A DNA stretch of 64,000 bases from Ornithinimicrobium pekingense DSM 21552 (GTDB lineage Bacteria > Actinomycetota > Actinomycetes > Actinomycetales > Dermatophilaceae): NCBI RefSeq assembly GCF_000421185.1, contig NZ_ATWJ01000012.1:1-64000 (forward strand). The letters are read 5' to 3'. Within the stretch, counting starts at the first letter, position 1. Each line of letters starts with the position of its first letter. Positions 35,751 to 44,038 of the stretch are shown here, one piece after another. Position numbers and translations under genes: made by a program. The notes beneath the pieces were generated by a model. The model saw only the letters and a program-made list of their open reading frames with translations. It ran no database searches and was not told the DNA's origin.

Positions 35751-36221
35751 ATGGCCAGGACCATCGCGACCACGACCGACGTCGACCTCGAGCAGCTGCT
35801 GGACTTCGTCCGGCCGCGCCACAACCTGGTGCTGATCACGACCCGGCAGGACGGCCGCCCGCAGGCGTCACCGGTCACCGGCGGCGTGGACGAGCAGGGC
35901 CGGATCGTCATCTCGACCTACCCCGAGCGGGCCAAGACCGCCAATGCCCGGCGCGACCCACGGGTCAACGTCCTGGTCCTCTCCGACGACTTCGGCGAGG
36001 CGTGGGTGCAGGTGGACGGCGAGTGCGAGGTCATCGACTGCCCCGACTCGGTGGAGCCGCTCGTCGACTACTTCCGGGCGGTCGCCGGCGAGCACCCGGA
36101 CTGGGACGAGTACCGCGAGGCGATGGTCGCGCAGGGCAAGTCGCTGCTGCGCATCACCCCGACGCGGTGGTCGCCGGTCGCGACCGGAGGGTTCCCCGCG
36201 CGGCTGGCGGACACCGACTGA
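35751..36221 (+). CDS. PPOX-class FMN/F420-dependent oxidoreductase
   Basis: A 156-residue split-barrel protein of the pyridoxamine 5'-phosphate oxidase-like superfamily. The opening LEQLLDFVRPRHNLVLITTRQDGRPQASPV, given here in part, and RAKTANARRDPRVNVLVLSDD mark the cofactor site of the actinobacterial F420-binding branch. The C-terminus has the expected LLRITPTRW strand. It may reduce a small substrate with F420 or bind haem/biliverdin. ATG at 35751 is preferred over a longer upstream frame. Confidence 0.88.
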   Translation: MARTIATTTDVDLEQLLDFVRPRHNLVLITTRQDGRPQASPVTGGVDEQGRIVISTYPERAKTANARRDPRVNVLVLSDDFGEAWVQVDGECEVIDCPDSVEPLVDYFRAVAGEHPDWDEYREAMVAQGKSLLRITPTRWSPVATGGFPARLADTD

Positions 36222-36408
36222 CGCCGCGGGCGCGGTCGTGTGCCAGGACAGACCGTCCGGAAGCGGCCCCGCTGCCGGTCACTGTGTCGGCCCGCGCCTG
36301 CGTCAGCCCCTGACAGCATCGACGACGACCTTTTCGCCGACACACACACATCGTGCCCGCTGCTGCAGCCGCCCCTGGCTGCCGACGGTGCGCGGGAAAG
36401 GGGCGAAG

Positions 36409-36654
36409 ATGCCCACGTCGTCTCGATGGACCAGCAAGAGCCTGGTCATCTGGGCGCTCCTGCTGCTGGGACTGGCCGCCATGGAGTTCCCCGGAGTGTT
36501 CTTCTTCCACAAGCGAGCCGAGCCGGAGATCTTCGGCCTGCCCTTCATCTACGGCTACAACATCATCTGGTGGGCCTACATGTGCGCCGTGATGCTCTAC
36601 GCCTACCTGACCCGCTGGGGCCGTGCCCCGATCGCCCCAGGAGCTGACCGATGA
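36409..36654 (+). CDS. DUF3311 small membrane partner of SSS symporter
   Basis: An 81-residue membrane protein with two helices (about 11-30 and 45-66), an FGLP segment before the second helix, and a basic C-terminus. DUF3311 proteins are encoded right before sodium:solute symporters in actinomycetes and are taken to be accessory subunits. GGAAAGG lies before the ATG, and its stop overlaps the symporter ATG by 4 nt. A shorter analogue is at 47643-47786. Confidence 0.8.
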   Translation: MPTSSRWTSKSLVIWALLLLGLAAMEFPGVFFFHKRAEPEIFGLPFIYGYNIIWWAYMCAVMLYAYLTRWGRAPIAPGADR

Positions 36655-38213
36655 ACGCCAACAACGTCAGCGCGGTGCTGATCATCACCGGGTTCATGCT
36701 GATCCCCCTGGCCATGGGCGCCGTCGCCAGCCGCAAGTCGCTGCCCACGACGGAGGACTTCTTCCTCCAGGGCCGGGGCATGGGCTCGGTCGCGGTGTTC
36801 TTCACGGTCGCCGCGACCTGGTGGAGCTCCTTCGCCTTCCTCGGCTCCAACGCGTCGTTCTACCTCAACGGCCCGCTCTTCTGGACCGCCCTGGCGTGGA
36901 ACATCGCCTTCGGGCTCATGTACTACGTCATCGGCAAGCGGGTCTGGTTCCTGGGCAAGCGGTGGAACTTCATCACGCCCAAGGACTTCTTCAAGAACCG
37001 TTACGGCTCGTCCGCGGTGGGCAACCTCGTGGCGATCATCATGCTGGTGTTCACCCTGCCCTACCTGCAGATCCAGCTCTCGGGCGGCGCCTACCTCATC
37101 GAGGTGGCCTCCGGCGGGGTTATCCCCTTCGCCTGGGCCGCGCTCCTCTTCTACGTCGTCATCATCATCTACGTGTGGTCCGGCGGTCTGCGTGCCGTGG
37201 CCTGGACCGACATCTTCTACGGGGTCCTGCTGTTCTTCGGCATGGTCGTCGCCGGCCTGCTCATCGCGGCCGAGCTCGGCGGCCCCGCCAGCATGTTCGA
37301 CCAGATCGCCACCGCCCGCCCCGAGAACCTCGTCCTGGCCGACGGCGCCTGGATGACCTGGATCGCGATGTTCGTCATCACCCCGCTCGGCGCCTTCATG
37401 GGGCCGCAGCTGTGGACCCGCATGTATGCGGTGAAGTCGGCCCGCCTGTTCGACCTCATGCCCTTCCTGCTGGGCCTGGCGGCGCTGTCCTACTTCGGCT
37501 CCATGCTCGTCGGCAACGCCGGTGTCATCCTCGAGCCCGACGCCGCCGAGCCGGACAAGATCCTGCCGATCATGCTCTACGAGTACGCCCCCTTCGTCCT
37601 GGCCTCCCTCCTCGTGGCCTGCGGCGCCGCGGCGGCCATGTCGACGGCCAACTCCCAGATCCACTCGATGTCGTCGGTCTACACGCTCGACTTCCACAAG
37701 ACCTACATCAACCCCCGGATGGGCGAGCGCCAGCTCGTCTGGGTCGGCCGCTGGACGATCCTGGTGCTCTCGGCGATCGCCTACGTCATGGCGCTCTTCG
37801 TGCCCGGGCTGCTGGTCACCGTCGGCCTGGTCGCGCTGGCCGGCACCGCCCAGGTCATCGTCCCCACGGTCGGTGCTCTCTTCTGGAAGCGCTCGACGGC
37901 CACCGGCGCGATGGCCGGTCTGCTGGCAGGCGTCGGCTTCCTGGTGCTGTTCACCTTCGTGCCGGCGCTCACCCCGCCCCCGTTCGACGCCGGTGGTGGC
38001 GGCCTGCTCGCCCTCGTCATCAACATCGCCGTGTTCGTGGTCGTCTCGCTGTTCACCACGCCCCGCCCGGACGCGCTGCTGGCCACCCTCGAGGAGGACC
38101 GGGAGCTCTTCGCCGCCGAGGCCTGGGACGACGGCACCGACGGCATCGACGAGGTGCCTGAGGCGCCGGAGGCGGCCCCAACGACCGCTCGTGACGAGAG
38201 GAACGACCGATGA
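36651..38213 (+). CDS. Sodium:solute symporter (SSS family)
   Basis: A 520-residue transporter with about 13 hydrophobic segments. SSS features: the first helix followed by RKSLPTTEDFFLQGRGMG, WWSSFAFLGSNASFYLNG, and the helix-8-like segment AAAAMSTANSQIHSMSSVYTLD (in part) where Na+ ligands lie. Substrates in the family range from pantothenate and proline to nucleobase and ureido compounds. The next two genes are amidohydrolases, so an amide- or carbamoyl-containing nitrogen source is likely. The C-terminal tail is acidic. Confidence 0.92.
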   Translation: MNANNVSAVLIITGFMLIPLAMGAVASRKSLPTTEDFFLQGRGMGSVAVFFTVAATWWSSFAFLGSNASFYLNGPLFWTALAWNIAFGLMYYVIGKRVWFLGKRWNFITPKDFFKNRYGSSAVGNLVAIIMLVFTLPYLQIQLSGGAYLIEVASGGVIPFAWAALLFYVVIIIYVWSGGLRAVAWTDIFYGVLLFFGMVVAGLLIAAELGGPASMFDQIATARPENLVLADGAWMTWIAMFVITPLGAFMGPQLWTRMYAVKSARLFDLMPFLLGLAALSYFGSMLVGNAGVILEPDAAEPDKILPIMLYEYAPFVLASLLVACGAAAAMSTANSQIHSMSSVYTLDFHKTYINPRMGERQLVWVGRWTILVLSAIAYVMALFVPGLLVTVGLVALAGTAQVIVPTVGALFWKRSTATGAMAGLLAGVGFLVLFTFVPALTPPPFDAGGGGLLALVINIAVFVVVSLFTTPRPDALLATLEEDRELFAAEAWDDGTDGIDEVPEAPEAAPTTARDERNDR

Positions 38214-39460
38214 GCCAGGACGCAGCCTTCCTGACCGACTTCCACCACGCCGCCACGATCGGCGCCACCGACAACGACGGGGTCGACCGGCAGGCCGCCA
38301 CCGACCTCGACGGGGACGTGCGCCGCTGGTTCGCGGGATGGTTCCAGGACCGCGGCCGCCGGGTGCTGGTGGACGAGATCGGCAACATGTTCGGTCTCTT
38401 CGAGTGGCGTGAGGGCGCGCCCTTCGTGCTCGTGGGGTCCCACCTGGACACCCAGCCGCTGGGGGGCCGCTTCGACGGGTCCTACGGCGTCATCGCCGGG
38501 ATGCACGTGGCCGCCCAGATCGACGAGGCCATCACCGCCGGCGACCAGGAGGCGCCCAGGTACAACCTGGCCGTCGTCAACTGGTTCAACGAGGAGGGCG
38601 CCCGCTTCGCGCCGAGCGTCATGGGCAGCTCGGTCTTCGCCGGCCTGTTCGAGCTCGAGCAGATGCTCGACGTCCAGGACCTCGAGGGTGTCTCGGTGCG
38701 CAAGGCGCTGGCGGACATCGGCTTCCTGGGCTCCGACGACGGACCGGAGGCGGTCGGCTACGCCGAGATCCACATCGAGCAGGGTCGCATCCTGGAGCGT
38801 GAGGGGATCGACCTCGGCGTCGTGGACCGCAGCTGGTACACCCAGAAGCTCGACATCGAGGTGCTCGGCGAGCAGTCGCACACCGGCGCCACCGCGATGG
38901 CCGACCGCCGCGACGCCCTGGTGGGAGCCTCCGAGATCGTCCTCATGGTCCGTCAGGTCACCCAGGACTTCCCGGAGGAGGCCCTGGTCTCCTCCGTCGG
39001 CCAGCTGGTCGTGGAGCCCAACTCCCCCATCGTGGTCGCGCGCCGTGTCCACCTGGTCGCCGACCTCCGCTCCGGTGACCCGGAGATCGTCCAGCAGGCC
39101 CGCCAGACGCTGCTGGACAAGATCGAGGCGCTCGCTGCCCGCGACAACCTCGTGATCAACGTCAAGGACTTCGACGTCCGCCCGATCCGCCACTTCCCGA
39201 CGGCCGGTGTCGAGCTGGCCGAGAGCGTCGTGGAGGGCCTCGGTCTGACCTCACGACGCGTGCAGACGATGGCGGGGCACGACTCGGTCGCCCTCAACAC
39301 GATGGTGCCCTCGGCGATGCTCTTCATCCCCAGTGTCGACGGGGTCTCGCACTGCGAGCGCGAGTTCTCCACGGACGAGGACATGGTCAAGGGCCTGGCG
39401 GCCCTCAAGGGGCTCGTGCAGGAGATGCTGTCCGGGAAGTTCGTCGACGACGGGCGCTGA
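38210..39460 (+). CDS. M20-family N-carbamoyl amidohydrolase (hydantoinase/carbamoylase type)
   Basis: A 416-residue enzyme of the beta-ureidopropionase / N-carbamoyl-L-amino-acid hydrolase / allantoate amidohydrolase family. Metal-binding motifs: H in GSHLDTQPLGG near 80, D of the FDGSYG segment, EEGARF near 125, and H in YAEIHIEQGR near 190; C-terminal MAGHDSVALN contributes the last His. The dimerisation domain lies between about 215 and 325. In context it would release NH3, CO2 and an amino acid from a carbamoyl compound such as N-carbamoyl-beta-alanine. Start ATG overlaps the symporter stop by 4 nt. Confidence 0.9.
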   Translation: MSQDAAFLTDFHHAATIGATDNDGVDRQAATDLDGDVRRWFAGWFQDRGRRVLVDEIGNMFGLFEWREGAPFVLVGSHLDTQPLGGRFDGSYGVIAGMHVAAQIDEAITAGDQEAPRYNLAVVNWFNEEGARFAPSVMGSSVFAGLFELEQMLDVQDLEGVSVRKALADIGFLGSDDGPEAVGYAEIHIEQGRILEREGIDLGVVDRSWYTQKLDIEVLGEQSHTGATAMADRRDALVGASEIVLMVRQVTQDFPEEALVSSVGQLVVEPNSPIVVARRVHLVADLRSGDPEIVQQARQTLLDKIEALAARDNLVINVKDFDVRPIRHFPTAGVELAESVVEGLGLTSRRVQTMAGHDSVALNTMVPSAMLFIPSVDGVSHCEREFSTDEDMVKGLAALKGLVQEMLSGKFVDDGR

Positions 39461-39461
39461 G

Positions 39462-40907
39462 GTGACCGAGCAGACGGGCCCGGGCGGGCTGACCTACCTC
39501 GGGGCCACGGAGGCCCTGCGCCTCTTCCGGAGCCGCGAGCTGTCCCCGGTCGAGCTCCTGACGGCGCAGATCGAGCGCACCGAGCAGGTCAACGGTGCCG
39601 TGAACGCCCTCACCGAGACCCTCTTCGACGAGGCCCTGGTGCAGGCGCGGGAGGCCGAGGACCGCTACCGCGTGGGTGGCGACCTCCCGCCGCTGCTGGG
39701 GCTTCCGGTGGCGACCAAGGAGAAGCACGCCCTGGCCGGCCGCACCCTCTCGCAGGGGCTGATGGCGTGCCGCGACGACGTGGCGACCGCCGACCACCCG
39801 GTCGTGTCGGCGCTGCGGCGTGCCGGCGCGGTCATCCATGCGCGGACCACGTCCCCCGAGTTCAGCTGCGCGACAGTGACCCGTAGCCGGCTGTGGGGTG
39901 TCACCCGCAACCCGTGGAACCTCCGGTACTCCCCCGGTGGGTCCTCGGGCGGCGCCGGGGCCGTCCTGGCAGCAGGGATGGCCACGCTCGCGACGGCCTC
40001 CGACATCGCCGGGTCCACCCGGATCCCGGCGGCGTTCACGGGGACGGTCGGCTTCAAGGCTCCGTACGGCCGGATCCCCGGGGCACCTCCCCTGTCCGCG
40101 GACCACTACCGGGGTGACGGCCCGATGGGCCGCAGCGTCGCCGACGTGCGGGCCCTGACCAACGCACTCGTCGGGCGGCACCCGGCCGACCACACCTCGT
40201 TGTGGCCGCCGCTTCATCTCGGTGGCGGAGCGGCCGACCCGACCGGTCTGCGCGTCGCCCTGAGCGTCCGCCTGGGTGACTACCCCGTGGACGCCGAGGT
40301 CGAGGCGAACACACGCGAGGTGGCGCGCGCCCTGCAGGCGGCCGGTGCCACGGTCGAGGAGATCGAGCTGCCCTGGACCAACCGGCGCCTCACCGAGATC
40401 GGCTTCACCCACTTCGGGCACATCCTCGGTCCTGCGATGGCTGCCGCGACGAAGGACCACGACCACCTCGAGGACTACACGCGCCGCTTCATCGCCGACG
40501 CCCTCGGCGCGGCGGCCCGCACCAGCTACCTCGACGGGCTCACCGCCGAGACTCAGGTCCAGGCCGAGCTCGCTGCCGCCATGGAGGGCTTCGACGTGCT
40601 GCTCTGCCCCACCTCCTGCACCCCCGCGCTCGAGGCCGACGCCGACTACACGGACGGCATCACCGTCGGCGACCAGCACCTGGACCACTACTGGCAGGCG
40701 CACCTGACGCTGCCCTTCAACATCGCCAACCGTTGCCCGGTGCTGGCCGTGCCCAGCGGCCTGTCCACCTCCGGGGTCCCGACCGGGGTCCAGATCGTGG
40801 GGCACCCCTTCGAGGACGACCGGGTCTTCGCGGTCGGCGCGCTCGTCGAGCAGCTCCGGCCCTGGAGCGCGACCTACGCCCGGATCGGCATACCTGCCGC
40901 GGGCTGA
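39462..40907 (+). CDS. Amidase signature family amidohydrolase
   Basis: A 481-residue amidase. Ser-cisSer-Lys triad: Lys in LPVATKEKH near 80, cis-Ser in YSPGGSSGGAG near 165, and nucleophile Ser in SDIAGSTRIPA near 188. Members hydrolyse amides from glutamine-tRNA to simple aliphatic and aryl amides; the substrate is probably related to that of the preceding carbamoylase. GTG at 39462 is one nt after the upstream stop, and no other start fits. Last gene before a 138-nt gap. Confidence 0.9.
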   Translation: MTEQTGPGGLTYLGATEALRLFRSRELSPVELLTAQIERTEQVNGAVNALTETLFDEALVQAREAEDRYRVGGDLPPLLGLPVATKEKHALAGRTLSQGLMACRDDVATADHPVVSALRRAGAVIHARTTSPEFSCATVTRSRLWGVTRNPWNLRYSPGGSSGGAGAVLAAGMATLATASDIAGSTRIPAAFTGTVGFKAPYGRIPGAPPLSADHYRGDGPMGRSVADVRALTNALVGRHPADHTSLWPPLHLGGGAADPTGLRVALSVRLGDYPVDAEVEANTREVARALQAAGATVEEIELPWTNRRLTEIGFTHFGHILGPAMAAATKDHDHLEDYTRRFIADALGAAARTSYLDGLTAETQVQAELAAAMEGFDVLLCPTSCTPALEADADYTDGITVGDQHLDHYWQAHLTLPFNIANRCPVLAVPSGLSTSGVPTGVQIVGHPFEDDRVFAVGALVEQLRPWSATYARIGIPAAG

Positions 40908-41045
40908 CCCGACCCACCTGGCACCGCCGACGAAGTGTCTGGCCGGGCACGGGATCGGGGACAGATCGTCACCCCGTCCCCGCCCACCAGCCGCACAGAC
41001 TGACACCGACGACGTTCGACGCATGCAGACAGCAAGGAGACAAGG

Positions 41046-42539
41046 ATGACCGCAACGGTGCAGCACTGGAGCGACGGCAAGGCCTTCGCGGGAGACTCGA
41101 CCCTCACGGCCCCGGTGACCAACCCCGCGACCGGCGAGGTCGTGGAGCAGGTCGCCCTGGCCAGCGTCGAGGACGCGCGACGGGTGATCCAGTCCGCCGA
41201 GGCCGCGTTCCCCGCCTGGCGGGACACGTCCCTGACCCGGCGGACCGCCGTCCTCTTCGCCTTCCGCGAGCTGCTCAACGCCCGCAAGGGCGAGCTGGCC
41301 GAGATCATCACGCGCGAGCACGGCAAGGTGCTCTCCGACGCCCTCGGCGAGGTGAGCCGCGGCCAGGAGGTCGTGGAGTTCGCCTGCGGGATCCCGCACC
41401 TGCTCAAGGGCGGCTTCACCGAGAACGCCTCGACGAAGGTCGACGCCTACTCGGTCAAGCAGGCCCTCGGCCCGGTCGCGATCATCAGCCCCTTCAACTT
41501 CCCGGCCATGGTGCCCATGTGGTTCTTCCCCCTGGCCATCGCCGCGGGCAACACCGTCGTGCTCAAGCCCTCCGAGAAGGACCCCTCCGCGGCCCTGTGG
41601 CTGGCCGAGCTGTGGGAGGAGGCCGGGCTGCCCCCGGGCGTGTTCAACGTGCTGCAGGGCGACAAGGTGGCTGTCGACGAGCTGCTGGAGAACCCGGCCA
41701 TCAAGGCCGTCAGCTTCGTCGGGTCGACCCCCATCGCCCGCTACATCTACGAGACCGCCTCCAGCCACGGCAAGCGCGTCCAGGCCCTCGGCGGGGCCAA
41801 GAACCACGCGGTCATCCTGCCCGACGCCGACCTCGACCTCGCCGCGGACTCCATGGTCAACGCCGGGTACGGGTCCGCCGGCGAGCGCTGCATGGCGATC
41901 TCCGTCGCCGTCGCGGTCGGTCCCGTCGCCGACACCCTCGTCGACAAGATCGCCGAGCGCACCCGCACGCTGCGGATCGGCGACGGGACGCGCGAGTCCG
42001 ACATGGGCCCGCTCGTCACCCAGGAGCACCGCGACCGTGTCTCGGCCTACATCGACGCGGGCGAGCGTGAGGGCGCGAGCGTCGTGCTCGACGGCCGTCA
42101 GGTCGACGCCGACGGCGGGAGCGACGGCTTCTGGCTGGGCCCGACCCTGCTGGACAACGTCAGCCCCCAGATGAGCGTCTACACCGACGAGATCTTCGGC
42201 CCCGTGCTGTCGGTCGTGCGTGTCGACACCTACGAGGAGGCGCTCGAGCTGGTCAACGCCAACCCCTACGGCAACGGCACGGCCATCTTCACCAACGACG
42301 GCGGCGCCGCCCGCCGGTTCCAGAACGAGGTCGAGGTCGGGATGGTCGGCATCAACGTGCCCATCCCGGTCCCGATGGCCTACTACAGCTTCGGTGGCTG
42401 GAAGGCCTCGCTTTTCGGCGACAGCCACGCCCACGGCACCGAGGGTGTGCACTTCTTCACCCGCACCAAGGCCATCACCAGCCGCTGGCTCGACCCGAGC
42501 CACGGCGGCATCGAGCTGGGCTTCCCCCAGAACGCCTGA
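41046..42539 (+). CDS. mmsA: CoA-acylating methylmalonate-semialdehyde dehydrogenase
   Basis: A 497-residue aldehyde dehydrogenase of the MmsA class. Signatures: SPFNFPAMVPMWFFP near 150, ALGGAKNHAVILPDAD near 255 and catalytic C282 in GERCMAISVAV; the usual Glu general base is absent as in MmsA. It converts (methyl)malonate semialdehyde with CoA and NAD to acetyl- or propionyl-CoA and CO2. AAGGAG lies upstream of the ATG. Only 10 nt separate it from the aminotransferase. Together they give beta-alanine to acetyl-CoA. Confidence 0.93.
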   Translation: MTATVQHWSDGKAFAGDSTLTAPVTNPATGEVVEQVALASVEDARRVIQSAEAAFPAWRDTSLTRRTAVLFAFRELLNARKGELAEIITREHGKVLSDALGEVSRGQEVVEFACGIPHLLKGGFTENASTKVDAYSVKQALGPVAIISPFNFPAMVPMWFFPLAIAAGNTVVLKPSEKDPSAALWLAELWEEAGLPPGVFNVLQGDKVAVDELLENPAIKAVSFVGSTPIARYIYETASSHGKRVQALGGAKNHAVILPDADLDLAADSMVNAGYGSAGERCMAISVAVAVGPVADTLVDKIAERTRTLRIGDGTRESDMGPLVTQEHRDRVSAYIDAGEREGASVVLDGRQVDADGGSDGFWLGPTLLDNVSPQMSVYTDEIFGPVLSVVRVDTYEEALELVNANPYGNGTAIFTNDGGAARRFQNEVEVGMVGINVPIPVPMAYYSFGGWKASLFGDSHAHGTEGVHFFTRTKAITSRWLDPSHGGIELGFPQNA

Positions 42540-42549
42540 GGAGGACACG

Positions 42550-43923
42550 ATGACAAGCACCATCGAGGCACGGCAGACCGCTCCCGAGCCCCTGCTGGAC
42601 CCGGCCCGCACCTACGAGCTGGACCGCCAGCACGTGTTCCACTCGTGGTCCGCCCAGGCCAAGATCACCCCCATGACGGTGGTCTCGGCCACCGGCAGCC
42701 ACGTCTGGGACGGCGAGGGCAAGCGCTACCTCGACTTCTCCTCGCAGCTGGTCTACACCAACATCGGGCACCAGCACCCGCGCGTGGTGCAGGCCGTCCA
42801 GGAGCAGGCGGCCCGCCTGTGCACCATCGCCCCGCAGCACGCCAACGACGCGCGCTCCGAGGCAGCACGGATGATCGCGGAGGTGACGCCGGGTGACCTG
42901 GACAAGGTCTTCTTCACCAACGGCGGCGCTGACGCCAACGAGCACGCCGTCCGCATGGCCCGGCTGCACACGGGTCGCTACAAGGTCCTCACCCGCTACC
43001 GCTCCTACCACGGGGGCACCGACACGGCGGTCAACCTCACGGGCGACCCCCGGCGCTGGCCCAACGACTACGCCAGCAGCGGCGTGGTGCACTTCTTCGG
43101 TCCGTTCCTCTACCGCTCCCGGTTCCACGCGACCACCGAGCAGGAGGAGTGCGACCGCGCGCTGGAGCACCTCGAGGAGACGATCCGGATGGAGGGCCCT
43201 GAGACGATCGCGGCCATCCTCCTGGAGTCCATCCCCGGCACCGCCGGCATCATGATCCCGCCGCCGGGCTACCTCACCGGGGTCCGCGAGCTCTGCGACC
43301 GCTACGGGATCGTGCTCATCGCCGACGAGGTCATGGCCGGATTCGGCCGGTCCGGGCGCTGGTTCGGGGTCGACCACGACGGTGTCGTGCCCGACCTGCT
43401 GACCTTCGCCAAGGGCGTCAACTCCGGCTACGTCCCGCTCGGCGGGGTGGCGATCAGCCCTCGGATCGCGGCGACGTTCGACGAGCGCGTCTACCCCGGT
43501 GGCCTGACCTACTCCGGGCACCCGCTGGCGACGGCAGCAGCGGTCGCCACCCTGCAGGTGATGCAGGACGAGGATGTGGTCGGCGGGGCCGCCCGCCTGG
43601 GCGAGGAGATCATCGGCCCCCGTCTCCGGCAGATTCTCGAGTCCCACCCCAGCGTCGGCGAGGTGCGGGGCGCCGGGGTGTTCTGGGCGCTCGAGCTGGT
43701 CAAGGACCGTCAGACGCGTGAGCCGCTCGCACCCTACGGAGGGACGAGCGAGGCGATGAACAGGGTCGTGGCCGAGTGCAAGGCCAACGGGCTGCTCCCC
43801 TTCGCCAACTTCAACCGCATACACGTGGTGCCCCCGTGCACCACGACGGCGGAGGAGGTGCACGAGGGTCTGGACATCCTCGACCGCGCGCTGACCCTCG
43901 CGGACGACGCCATCGGCAGCTGA
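42550..43923 (+). CDS. Class III PLP aminotransferase (beta-alanine / omega-amino acid type)
   Basis: A 457-residue aminotransferase. PLP lysine K288 in TFAKGVNSGYVPLGG, with the Asp-Glu of LIADEVMAGFGRSG and the FTNGGADANEHAVRMAR segment. The pairing with an MmsA-class dehydrogenase points to beta-alanine or taurine-like omega-amino acids as donor and pyruvate as acceptor, giving malonate semialdehyde. GAGGAG precedes the ATG. A long hairpin follows the stop, so this ends the transcript. Confidence 0.9.
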   Translation: MTSTIEARQTAPEPLLDPARTYELDRQHVFHSWSAQAKITPMTVVSATGSHVWDGEGKRYLDFSSQLVYTNIGHQHPRVVQAVQEQAARLCTIAPQHANDARSEAARMIAEVTPGDLDKVFFTNGGADANEHAVRMARLHTGRYKVLTRYRSYHGGTDTAVNLTGDPRRWPNDYASSGVVHFFGPFLYRSRFHATTEQEECDRALEHLEETIRMEGPETIAAILLESIPGTAGIMIPPPGYLTGVRELCDRYGIVLIADEVMAGFGRSGRWFGVDHDGVVPDLLTFAKGVNSGYVPLGGVAISPRIAATFDERVYPGGLTYSGHPLATAAAVATLQVMQDEDVVGGAARLGEEIIGPRLRQILESHPSVGEVRGAGVFWALELVKDRQTREPLAPYGGTSEAMNRVVAECKANGLLPFANFNRIHVVPPCTTTAEEVHEGLDILDRALTLADDAIGS

Positions 43924-43935
43924 CCGGGTGAGCGT

Positions 43936-43976
43936 CGCAGGCAGGCTCCGTATGCCGCATACGGGGCCTGCCTGCG
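43936..43976 (+). terminator. Long hairpin after the aminotransferase gene
   Basis: Inverted repeat with arms 43936-43954 and 43958-43976 (CGCAGGCAGG... with ...CCTGCCTGCG) and a three-base loop, near-perfect over 19 bp. There is no U run, usual in high-GC actinomycetes. The inner stem contains GTATG/CATAC. Probably separates the catabolic operon from the pucR gene. Confidence 0.75.
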
Positions 43977-44038
43977 CTCAGGTGCTGGCGCCCCCGCGCG
44001 GCCTCGGAGGTACTGTGGGGCGGGCACCGAGGAGGAAC

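Noticed and set aside
36222-36408. CA-dinucleotide run (ACACACACA) near 36341-36350 as a regulatory repeat
   Set aside because: Too short and common to support any claim.
39405-42611. A 1068-codon minus-strand open frame
   Set aside because: It lies opposite the amidase, mmsA and aminotransferase genes and has Gly/Arg/Val-rich sequence from the reverse of GC-rich codons. The plus-strand genes have clear families, so it is a shadow.
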